Shown: piece by piece, positions 45,901 to 56,326 of the stretch
Layout of the letters: every line of letters begins with the position of its first letter
Position numbering within the stretch: the first letter of the stretch is position 1
Origin: Lathyrus oleraceus
Taxonomy: Eukaryota > Streptophyta > Magnoliopsida > Fabales > Fabaceae
Direction: 5' to 3'
NCBI RefSeq assembly: GCF_024323335.1
Contig: NC_066580.1
Location: 255,788,977-255,852,976, forward strand
Length of the DNA stretch: 64,000 nt
Translations under genes and position numbers: made by a program
Notes under the pieces: model-generated
What the model saw: the letters and a program-made list of their open reading frames with translations, nothing else
What the model was told of the DNA's origin: nothing
Databases searched by the model: none

Positions 45901-46425
45901 CAAACCCAGCGTGCCATATATACTGATATACATATCTGCGGGCTGGTTACACCTACAACCGAAATGGAAACCGAACGTTTCCTGGTTTAAAAATGCCGAA
46001 TCCCGGGGCTTTTGCTCATGGAGCTATCTTTTTTATTCGAGATTACAATCCCGAACAGAACGGATCTCAGGCGATTAATAACAAAACTTAATTAATGGCA
46101 GCACAATATCCATAATAAGTATGCATTATATCTTGGTTTTATACGAAGATCATTCAAATTCCCATTGCTGAATATGTGCATCCGTTCACATGGCAATATG
46201 AGTTTTCAGGTTGGAGTGGCAATGGTTGTGGTGGAAAGTGCAGTGACATCCATATATATCTGTTATGCTGAAGACCCATTATTGATTCAAAGATGGGACC
46301 ATGATTTTTTCAACCAGATTTCTGAGACACTGCACCAGCGACTTCAACATAGGAGTTCACGTGCAAGGGAGGTTTTAACCCACAATCATCTTGATGCACA
46401 TATGCTAGAGAACACCCAAATATGA
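39970..46425 (+). CDS. Choline transporter-like (CTL/PNS1 family) membrane protein, seven exons
   Basis: Exons are 39970-40007 (tentative), 40118-40531, 41476-41659, 41776-42000, 42098-42214, 42440-42673 and 46210-46425. Every junction has GT...AG, and joining them gives 476 codons including the stop (475 residues) without a break. The protein is hydrophobic, with about nine to ten membrane spans, for example [33 protein letters not shown] and [16 protein letters not shown]. The blocks [30 protein letters not shown] and [15 protein letters not shown] match the plant CTL/DUF580 family (plasma-membrane choline transporter-like proteins), which act in choline or lipid-related transport; substrate here is inferred. 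Exon 1 is short and uncertain; the ATG at 40119 is an alternative start. The last intron (42674-46209) contains a copia element. Confidence 0.9.
42737..42896 (+). repeat. 5' LTR of the intronic copia (160 bp)
   Basis: It starts TGTTGGAAAATAT and ends TTTTCCAATA, followed at once by primer site TGGTATCAAGAAC. It matches the 3' LTR apart from a few substitutions and a small indel. It contains TATATAAACC near 42844. Confidence 0.9.
42897..42909 (+). other. Primer-binding site of the intronic copia
   Basis: TGGTATCAAGAAC directly after the LTR, a variant of the initiator-Met complement TGGTATCAGAGC. Confidence 0.7.
43103..43880 (+). pseudogene. Intronic copia gag end and protease
   Basis: An ATG at 43103 starts [15 protein letters not shown] and runs to a CCHC knuckle, [14 protein letters not shown], at about 43259-43300. 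After a stop, another frame continues. A protease region with [12 protein letters not shown] (43528-43560) and the flap block IKIADGS follows, ending about 43880. Most of gag upstream of the knuckle is missing. Confidence 0.82.
44065..44793 (+). pseudogene. Intronic copia RT end and RNase H
   Basis: It opens with [29 protein letters not shown] and [10 protein letters not shown]. RNase H has [15 protein letters not shown] (family S-A-E-A-E-[FY]) and [11 protein letters not shown], then the conserved tail [14 protein letters not shown]. Stops lie at 44281 and 44476. The polypurine tract GAGGGGGA precedes the 3' LTR. Confidence 0.88.
44800..44968 (+). repeat. 3' LTR of the intronic copia (169 bp)
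   Basis: It starts TGTTGAGAAATAT and ends TTTTTCCAATA, followed by target duplication CATGT. Its last two bases are TA and not CA, as in the 5' LTR. Confidence 0.9.
44974..46209 (+). other. Remainder of intron 6 of the CTL-like gene
   Basis: No gene is supported. Around 44995-45440 several AGATCGTAA / TTACGATCT phrases in both orientations hint at an old repeat. The segment ends in the acceptor TTTTCAG before exon 7. Confidence 0.5.
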
Positions 46426-47589
46426 GGAATCGCTAAATGGTATTGTACAAGAACTGTTTATTTAAATTGTCCACTACATATATGTTAACCCTTTTACATC
46501 TTTTTTAGTTTCATTCTGTGCTGTGTTAGTGTGTGTAACTTTCATATTACAACAAGTTCAACATAATTGGTGAAGAGAATGTATTTGATGTTGAGGTAGT
46601 AGTTTGAGCAATGTTGGGTGAGCATTTACAAGTTACAAGGTGCATAAAATATGTCTTAAACAAAGATAACAGAAATACAGCTGGCCAGGATATTGATTTA
46701 TTAATACTCTCGGTGTCTCTGATTGTTTAATCACACCTACTAAATGTACATAAAATTTTGGCTAAAATTAACAGCAAGTGTTTTAGTATCTGGTAGTAAA
46801 TTTTTTTTTTGGTGAAGTAGTTGATAGAATTCATGCTTGCGGATCCGAACTAGTAATGGATGCATTGGAAAGCACAAAACATGCTTTTAGTATACCATGA
46901 CAACAAACTGTGCACGTGTAAATGCACATGTATCCTAAGTTTAGGGATGCTCATGTATCCTCATGGATGGTTAATTTAATCCATAATCACATGTTATAAT
47001 CGATTATTAAAGTTAGTTTCGGATTCATTTTGTTTTTGTAAAATGATTATTAATCAGTAATATTCATAATCAAATTTATAATTAATTTTGATTTAAAAAA
47101 AATTTAAATCATATTTTTTAAGATTTTTTTTTTATTTAAGATAATTAATTTTGATTTTTTAAAATTTAAAATAATTTTTTTGTTTATAAAAAAATAACTT
47201 TTTTTTGAAAAAAATGATTTTTAAATATTTTTTTAAAAAATTATTATTTTTTTAAAAAATTATTATTTTTTTCAGTTTTTTTTATTTATCGTTTTTTTCA
47301 AAATTAATTAATTAATTATTTTTTTATTTTCAAAAGAATTTTTTTTCTTAATTTTTTATATAAAAAAAGATTAATATGATTTTTATTTTGGATATGAATG
47401 TACAAAATATAAATTCGGTTAAAATCATATAAATAATATATCTAAAATATAGATTTGATTAAAATAATATTAATAATTAATCAATTTTTAATAATCGGAT
47501 TTAAATATGAATATGGATAATTTAAATAATTGATTAATTGAGCATTTATAAATTAAGCTTTATTAATATAACACAATTCATATTAGAAT
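46426..47589. other. 3' flank of the CTL-like gene and AT-rich spacer
   Basis: 46426 to about 46950 probably includes the 3' untranslated region. From about 46960 to 47580 the sequence is very AT rich, with long T/A runs (for example 47100-47360) and no ORF. It separates the gene from the Ogre C LTR. Confidence 0.6.
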
Positions 47590-50500
47590 GTCATTTAATA
47601 TCAAGGGAGATTACACAAAGGGAAGATGTTAGCACTTAAAGTGTCATAGGTACTCCTATTGAGTCCTTTTTTATGTGTGCATGTGTTTTTGGTATAAAAG
47701 ATGTTTGATAAAATAGAGTGTGGGGATGAGAAAAGAATTCATTCATTATATTTGTGTGTTTGGTCTTGTGCCTATGTACCAATATAAAAATGATGGATCA
47801 AAACCTCGTAGTTCGTGGTAAAAATTTCAAATAAGTTGATGAATTGTTTTTAACAAAAGTTTAATAAGAAAAGGCACAAAGGACCAAAAATTTGAATGAG
47901 GTTATTAGTTATTTTTGTCTTTTGAAATTTTAAGTCAATATGATTAAGTTTATTTACAAATTTGATTTAAGAAAGAGTTTGAAAATTCAATGACATAAGA
48001 CCAAAGTTTCTAATTATTGAAACAAAGTCTAAGTTTGAAATCACAAGCAAAGAAGTTTTTGAAATAAAAGGGGAACGGATTTTGAAATTTAAGAAGTGGG
48101 AGGAGATGAAGAGGCTATCCTAAGTAGAAATTTAAAAGTTAAGAGTTGAAAAGATCTGACCAAATGGGATGCAATCCAACAGACAATAATTTCATATAGA
48201 AACTCATTTTCCTTTGGACTTTAATCAAGCAATAATCAATAAGCAATTGAGCAATATGCAGACATCATAAAGATCAATGCATCAAATAAAGATGACCACG
48301 TCCAAGCAAGCACTTCAATAGTTAACAGTCTTCCTTGTCTTCCCATGTATCAGATGAAATATTCCTTGATCAACTTAGAACAAAACATCAGACACAAGAT
48401 CAAAATAACAATTAAGCACAAAGATAGAGTAGCAGACGCTTCCAAGAAATTCTCAAGTCTTGTATCAGATGAAGGCATAGTTCAAAGTAGCTCAGTCTCA
48501 AGATGTTGGCATTGACCAAGTCCTTTTAGCACAGGGAATGTTACCTAGACATAAGTCCTAAAGTTCAGATCAAGTTCAACAGTCCACCAAATGTTTTTTT
48601 AGGGTTTTTGTTGTTATTAGGTATTTTAAGGTCCTAAGACCACAAAAAAAAATCAAACCACACAAACAATCACAAGATATGACTCAAATGAGCAAAGTGA
48701 AAATGACATAAACATAAACAAGTTATATGAAATGTAAATGGTAATGAATGATTAATGACTGAAATTTAAATTGCATAATAGTAAATGACTTGAAAGTAAA
48801 GCAATATTAACAAAAGTTAGTTAAATGTTAGTCAAAAGTTATTGATGATTTTTAATTGATTAAGTCATTCTTTGGAGAACACTCAAACATTCATTCATAA
48901 GTATGAATCCTTGAACCAAGACATCTTCCATGAGAAGGGCTCCAACTTGGATAATTCAACAAGTATGCCATTAGCTCCCATAAAAGGAAAAAAGGTCAAG
49001 TCTTAAAACGATGCCATGAAGAATGGGAGACTTACAATCTCACTTACTAAAATGCTATGCCTTGAGGGTCAAATTTAGCTCCATGTTAAGAAATCGTAAT
49101 TGGACTTATGTAGAAGTCACAACTATCTGAGATCGGGCAATAAAAATATAGGTGTTAATGCATGTTAGAGATTTGGTACAAAGAACCAAACTCCTAAAAC
49201 ATATCACACACTAAAAGAAAAGTCAAAAGGCAGGGACCTATCTCAGTCATACTCGTATTGATTCATCTGACACAAGGTTATTGATGAATAAATTAGCCTT
49301 TAAACATTAGAGATTTCATTGGTCAAATGAGGGAATGAGAAAGAATAGGGATGAAGATGAAGAGGGAGGGGAAGATAGAAACACAAATTGATCATGGGAG
49401 GAATTTCATCAAATCAAAATCATTCATCCATTTTGGGAGATGAAATATGTTATTCATCAATCCCCTAAATCCAATGGTTTTGATCCAACAAAAGTCAAAT
49501 CAATCTTAACCAATGCCCAAATAGAAAGTAAAACATCGCAACACCATAAAAGTGGCTCAACAATATTTTTAAACATTTAATCAATTAAAGATCAATTTAA
49601 AAATGAATTAAAATGCATTTTAATTTGGTCAAAATCTAAAATCCCTTGAAACACATCAAATAAATGGCCAAGGGATTTATCCTAGGTCAAACAAGGTCAA
49701 AGGACAAATTTCATAATTTTTAAAAAGTCAAAAGTATTTTTAAACAATTAGAAATATGCACAAAAACATTTAATTCATGAAAAATACCAAAGTTAATCCA
49801 AAAAATAATTTTAATTCAGAATATGGAAGAGAAAAATATTTAAATTTTTTTGGTGAAAGTCACATATTTTTTGGATTAAAAATGAAATTAATATGAATTA
49901 AACAAAATAAAGGGATTAAATGAAAAATCAGAAAATAAAAAGAAATTCAAAAAAACAAGGGCCATCAGATCTCCCTCATTAATTGAGGTGGCAGATCTGA
50001 TGGCCACGCGCTAGAGTGCACCAAACACCTGAGTCAAACGCGTAGTAACATGAGGCAAACAAAACAAGGGCCAAGATTAAAACGTGGATGTGAGATCAGA
50101 TTGTTCAGGTCATGCCAACACACCACCGGAGCCCTAGCTCCGATCATCTTCTTTGGTGGATCTCACCGGACTGGTCCACCATCAACCAAATGAAAAATGA
50201 ACAGAGAGTACATGTTTTTGAAGGAAAAATGCTCAGGAGCACGAATCTGATCTCCATTTCTTCCAATTCCAAGTATATTGAAAGATACATGGATTTGAAA
50301 TTTGAGGTTCATTATCTGAGTTGCTTCGATTTGTCCTCAAAGCAACTCAATCTTGTTGCCTACATTGGTAGGACTTCAGCCAACCAAAAATCAAAGAGAA
50401 TGGTGAAGAAATGAGAGAGAATCGAAGAGAGAAAGTTTGGAAAACTTCACCTTCTATTTGCAGTGATGAAGCTCGATCTGGATCTCAATTTGCTTGGGCT

Positions 50501-52214
50501 TGCTTCCACTTGATTACAAGAGGTGAATTGAGAGCTCAAATGGCTTGGATTCTTGGAGTTTCAACTTCAAAACAGAAGTAAAATTGAAACTCAATTTTCA
50601 ATTGAAAACCTTCAAGTTTATCCTCTAATGGTGATGGGAAGGTTGCAGGAGCAATGCTTGGGCAAGGTGTGTCTAATTCTGAGCATGAGGCAATGCATTT
50701 ATAGGCTTGGCAATTTACTTTCACACACTTCCATTCAAATGCCAAAAATAGCAATTCTCATGTGGATGCTTGCATGGGGGTGTGATAGGCCCATGAAATG
50801 ATGTCAAAAGGTCCAAAGATGATCATGAGGGATGTTGAAAGTGTAACATGAAGCCATGCATTTGAAATTGAGAAGTGGTCATGAGATTCATCCAAATGGA
50901 ACCATGAAGAGTAACCATGCGTAACTCATTCAAACCTTGTCCAAATGAAGTGATATTGGACTTTATGGAAAGGTGAGATCAAGGGTAACAACTTTTATGT
51001 TGGACACTTTTCCATTTGAAGTTTGGATCATGATGAATTTTGAGGTGGAAGTTTCGCAAATCAAACATAATTGAAAATTTTCTAAGTCCCAAGTCAAATG
51101 TTCACTTCTTCTACCTTGAATAACTTTTGCAATGAGCTTTAAATGGAAACCATTCCTTCATAAAAGATGTATCCACTTCAATCCTCTTAAATTGGGTCAC
51201 AAATTTGATCTCATTTGGATTTGTCATGAAGGAGTTATGCATTTTAAAAGTTGAGGTTGTTCAATGGTAATGGCCCAAAATGACCTATAATCTTTCCTCT
51301 TGGCACAGGCCCTTGCAAGTTGAATTTGAAGTTTCTAAAAGAATAAAAGTTGGAGAGAACATATTGAAATTGATCATGAAACTTGGATGGCTTTCATCTC
51401 ATAAATATTTAGGAAGTTATGGTCCTTAAAAGTTGACCTCCTAACTAGGGCACAGACAAAATGACCTATAATCTTTCACCATAAAAAATGACTTTCCAAG
51501 CAAATCTAGCTCTTTGACCTCAACATGAAAGTTGTCTTTAATGTCATAAGGAATAATATTTATCTTTGAATCATTTTCATATGACAAAAATTGTAGGATA
51601 TAGGGTCTAGGGAACCCAAGTTTTGAATAGTTGACTTTCTCTGGTCAACCACCTTGAGCCATCTTGCAAACTTGAAATTTTCTTGACCTTTTGGACTCGT
51701 GGAAAATCATATATTCATAAGATGATGTGATATGAAGTATCCCTTGAAATATTTGATCAATTGTTGAAGAAAATTGTTGAGGAAGTCACAGAAGATACCC
51801 AGATGAATTAGGGCTTCCAAGGAAAACAAGCTTCAAACTCTTGATGATTTCTTGATCAAAAAGAAAAGTGAAGGTCATGGGGACCCATATATGATGTCTA
51901 GAACCAATGTGAACCATTCCTTGATTTATCTCCTTGCACTGAGGGTCTCAAACCCTAATTGTGAGCTTGATGAGGCATTTATGGATGCACACACTACCTA
52001 CAAAAGAAACAAAGCTATATATAAAGATATTTTTGGTATTTTGGTTAGCAAATAAAGAAAAACAAAGTATGATACAATCAAATGTGCTTGATGATCTCTC
52101 CCAATGCAAACCCAATGAATGAGAAGGTAATGAGAATGCTAAGGTGTGATCCCAAATCCAATGCATATGATGAGATAACATGAGGGATCTTAGGGTCAAA
52201 ATTGGGGTCTTACA
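47590..52214 (-). repeat. 3' LTR of Ogre element C (about 4.6 kb)
   Basis: On the minus strand it starts TGTAAGACCCCAATTTTG at 52214 and aligns with the Ogre B LTR and the solo LTR at 30432-35265. Its far end, near 47590, lacks the last part (about 150 bp) of the family LTR and passes into AT-rich sequence. Paired ATGACCTATAAT motifs lie at 51280 and 51461. ORFs within it are not supported. Confidence 0.88.
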
Positions 52215-53206
52215 GCTGCCCCTATTTAAGGACATTCTAGCTGAGGATGCGAAGGTTAAAATCTTCGTATCAACTTAGTAGAATGGACTTAAATAACAAC
52301 ATCTAGAAATAGTTTTTAGTCCCTAAGAGACCTCATGATGCATATGATATGTATGTAAAAATAATCTTTGTGAGGAATATATTGCCACAAAGAGAAAGAA
52401 TCCAGAGAGACCGAAAGTCCACAGGAGCATAACGGATTCCATAAGGAAAACTCCCTGAGGAGACAGAGACTCTGGGGGGATAAAAAGCTATGCGTAGGCC
52501 ATGCTACGACTTGAAAACTGCTGGAGACACATGGGGTTTTCTTCGAAAATAAATCAATGGAAGGACTCGGTCTGGGGATAAGGGAAAGTCTACAGAGGAT
52601 AGGAATAAATCAAAACAAAACTGAAATATTCAAATCAAACAGGGGATGGCGATTTCATTGAATAAATACGCACTCAAACTCAACTGGGGAAGAATGAACT
52701 TCAACACAGGAGTAAAAGAGATATATTATCTATCACTGGTTACTGGATAGGAAGATAATATACTCTATCAGAGGGACATTCGTTATCGGTTAGGGTAAAC
52801 ATATCAAGGATGACTCATTGGGAAAAAGAGGTGTATTCATTACCGGTCAACTGGGTAAAATAACCTGCTAGGGAGAGAAATCAAATAGGATTTAAAACTA
52901 CCGGTTGCTGGGCAGAAAACCATAGAGAGAGTATCCGTCACTGGTTAAAGTGAACATATCAAGGATAAACTCAAAGGAAGAATATCCGTCATCGGTTAGG
53001 ATGAACATATCAAGGATAGAACACTTGGGGAATGAGGAAGAATATCCGTTACCGGTTAGGGTAAACATATCAGGGATAAACTGCCGGGGAGAAATAAAAA
53101 TTACAACTACCGATTACTGGGTAGAAGACCAAAAAGGAGAGAAAATCCATCACCGATCAAAGTGAACATATCAAGGATAGGATCAGTAGGGGAAAGTAGG
53201 AATTAT
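52215..53206 (-). mobile_element. Ogre element C, 3' internal region
   Basis: It begins with the reverse of the TTAAATAGGGGCAGC polypurine tract next to the LTR. It continues as the reverse of Ogre B 21340-21880 and of the tandem array (about 52740-53190, phrases such as CGGTTAGGATGAACATATCA). It is cut at 53207 by the SIRE-like copia LTR. Confidence 0.85.
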
Positions 53207-54396
53207 TGAAATTCTGGTATCAGATATAAGATGTCGAAGGTAATGTTACGACACTGATATCTGCTAACACACAATGGATAAAATAAACAGAATGGTAAAG
53301 CGAGTAACACAAGCAATTGTTAACCCAGTTCGGTGCAACTCACCTACGTCTGGGGGCTACCAAGCCAGGAAGGAAATTCACTAAAATAGAATTAGTTCAA
53401 AGACTATCCGTACACTTCAACAAGTTACAGTCTTTCTCACCTAATCTCTACCCGTGCAACTTCTACCTAAGCACTCTTAGATATGAGAACCCACTCACTT
53501 CCCTTACAATCACACACCAGTGATCTTAAACAACAATCCCTTGTGAAAAGAAAATGCTTTTCAATTACAAACTCTTGATTTTACTTCACAGTTTCAATCA
53601 AGAAGACACACTCTTGATCTTGCTTCACAGCTTTGATCAAGAAGACACACACTTGATCTTGCTTCACAGCTTTGATCAAGTAGTCACACACTCTTGCTTA
53701 ACAGATTTAGAGTGACAAATTACAACCACAAATCAGTCCAATTCAATCATCAATGGATGACTTGAATGACCTACAAGTCTTACGACTAAACAGACACAAA
53801 CCCTAGCTCTCTCTCTATTTCGCTCAGTCTTGGTTGTGTGTACAAACAGGTTTTCTAAGTCCCTTTTTATAGAAGCATTCAGCTGGGCTTGGACATCTTG
53901 AAAACCCTAAATCTATTTTCCAATCAAATCTTTTTATAACAGCTGTATAGATCTCCTTGGAAAATAAGCAAAACTTGTTGTAATCCATGATTGAATGCGC
54001 CAGCTAGCCATATCTTCAATCATCCAAAGATTTCCATTAATTGTGCAATCACAAAACACCAGACATTCATACTGAATGTTTTGTGTACAGGATGTCATGA
54101 CATCGGGTCTGACATCTTGGAAAAATCCTGCATAATCCAATTTCCTTTTAAAGCAGGTACAACCATATCAGATACCATGACATTGTGTATGTCATCTGAA
54201 ACAATCCTGCATGAACATGTCTTCCATATAAGCTCCAGCAGGTACAACCAATATCAGAAGCCTTGTCATTGTATGTGGCATTCTGAAACAATCCTGCTTG
54301 CACATGTTCTTTAACTCCAGCAGGTACATAGGATACATGACATCTTGTGAACACTCTTTGTTTTACCAAAATTGCTGCCAACACTTAGAATCAACA
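53207..54396 (-). repeat. 3' LTR of the SIRE-like element (about 1190 bp)
   Basis: On the minus strand it starts TGTTGATTCTAAG at 54396, right after the purine tract, and most likely ends ACCAGAATTTCA at 53207. The outer end is inferred from TG...CA and from the change to Ogre sequence. It contains a 39-bp tandem repeat (53574-53700). It also has about three degenerate units of 80-90 bp around GCAGGTACAACCA and CAATCCTGC (54060-54340). Confidence 0.8.
53574..53700. repeat. 39-bp tandem repeat, about three copies
   Basis: Copies begin with CTTGAT at 53574, 53613 and 53652 and share TTCACAG and GATCAAG segments. A partial fourth copy follows near 53691. Confidence 0.8.
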
Positions 54397-54408
54397 AACT
54401 CCCCCTTT
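54397..54408 (-). other. Polypurine tract of the SIRE-like element
   Basis: AAAGGGGGAGTT on the minus strand directly abuts the TGTTG start of the 3' LTR. Confidence 0.85.
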
Positions 54409-55223
54409 GGCAAATTTTGGCTAAAACATATATCTGTCCTTTTTGTTCACAAGACAAACTATCAGCAGTTAAACAACATAACAATAGTTTAATCAGCAGC
54501 AGAAGCAAAACAATTACTAGCTCTGGCTACTAGTAATACACACATGCACAAGGGTACTTCTCCTCCCCCTAAATCTGTGCAACAATCAGAATTACTAGTT
54601 ATGGATGCAACTAGTAAGACACACAAATGCATAATGCACCAGGGTACTTCTTCTCCCCCTAAAACTTTGCATACAACAAACATAACAGCTACTGTAACTC
54701 CAGCACCTGTACCAGCCAGAATGTCATCCTGACATCTGCTTCAACATCAACACCTGTGCGCCATATCAGACATCCTGTTTGACATCAGAACAACATACTA
54801 TTGTAGCACCTGTGCACTTCTTTCAATAATAGTTGTCCTTCTGTCCAGCCACATACAACTTCCACAGATCAGCTTCCATATAAAGCACTTCTCCCCCTTT
54901 TTAGTCAAAATTGACCAAAGGTGACCAATTAGACAAAATAAATGTCTATTAGCCTAGCAGAGAATGTTAGAACAGATGTTATAACATTAAGCATGTTAAA
55001 ACAAAAAGTCAGGAAGTACACACCATCATTAAACACAGCTGTGATAGTTGGAATAATGACAAATCCAAGGAACTCATTAAGAGCCCCAAATATTACATAA
55101 TAGGCATCAAGAGGACTGCCACAAAATACAAAAACAAAAACAAAAACCAATCAAGACAACAACCTTCCAAACAGCAGCCCAACTTCCACCACACCTCCCA
55201 GTCTTCAATTCAGGCAGGAACCA
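54409..55223 (-). other. SIRE 3' leader with extra purine tracts
   Basis: Non-coding stretch between the env-like stop and the LTR. It has two copies of a unit of about 90-100 bp, each ending in a G-rich purine run (minus-strand AGGGGGAGGAG near 54560-54571 and AGGGGGAGAA near 54649-54660). A third run AAAGGGGGAGAAG lies near 54887-54901. No gene is supported. Confidence 0.65.
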
Positions 55224-56326
55224 TTAATCACAAGAGGAAGTATCACCTTCACCTTCATCTTCATCTTCTGAACACTCAGAGCTTCCAGAGCAGCCACTGG
55301 ATTGTGCTTTTCCATCTGAGTCCTTACCATCCTTCTCTAACTCTTCTTTTTCCAGATTACAAATAAGAGCTTCCAAAGCTTCTTTTCTTGCCTTTGCCAC
55401 CTTCATACCCTTTTCCAATTCCTTGCAGGTATCTTTCAATTGATCAATTAGGCTTCCTTGAGATGTAGGCTCTCTTCTGACTGATGTCATAACAACATCA
55501 TTTATATGACTTCCCTCAAACAGCTTATAATGAATTGATAGAGGGGTTTTTCTCCTACTTGGCATGTCATTAGTATTGAGTATGCCTGGTTGTTGGCTAA
55601 GGATAATGCCACACATAAGGGAAGGGAATGCAATAGGTAACTTCACAGCATTTGTAGAAGCATGTCTGATGGTTTGATCAAATATGAATTTCCCAAAATC
55701 ATAGTTTATGTTGGTTCCAATTGCATGAATGATCCTTCCCAGGGCAATGGAGATGGTAGAGACATGATTAGTAGGTACCCAATTTGTTGAACCAATCTTA
55801 TGCAGAATGGCATATTTCATAGTGAGCTTACTAGCTGATAGGTGTTTCCTACTAGGCCATTCCTTAACTTGGCCAGTTGTAATAATTCTACAGACCTCAT
55901 TGTCTGTGGTCTCTAGATCTACTCCTCCATCAGTTCCTCTCCCTAGGAACTTGTTGATGATAGTAGGTGAAATTTTCACACACTTACCCCTTACAAAAAC
56001 TTTGCAGCCCTCCCTGCTGCTTCTTTCATATATCTCCTCAGGGATGTTCACAATGAATTCTTTGACCAACCCCTCATAGCACTGAGGCAGAGCAGTCACA
56101 GTTTTCATAAGACCAACTGTCTTAATTAACTCCATGACTTCCTTTACTTCACTTGCTTCTTTTCCCAATTCTCTTTCAACTGGTACCCTTCTTTGAGTCA
56201 CAAACTTCCATTTGGCAGCACCACCTTCCACGTGAAACGAGATATTGTCAAGATGAATAGCAACCACTTTGTTTGGAGACTTCTTTACAGGCTTCCTTTT
56301 AACAGGGGGAATGTCTGAGACATCAT
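55224..56326 (-). pseudogene. SIRE env-like ORF, C-terminal part
   Basis: A frame of at least 347 residues continues from the solo LTR junction. Its central part, with FVRGKCVKISPTIINKFLGR and PTNHVSTISIALGRIIHAIG, matches the plant transposon protein domain found in env-like ORFs of SIRE elements. It ends with a coiled-coil stretch and an acidic, serine-rich tail (SECSEDEDEGEGD). No membrane span or signal peptide is visible in this part, so an envelope role is only nominal. The N-terminal part is at 61180-61957, displaced by the LTR. Confidence 0.82.
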
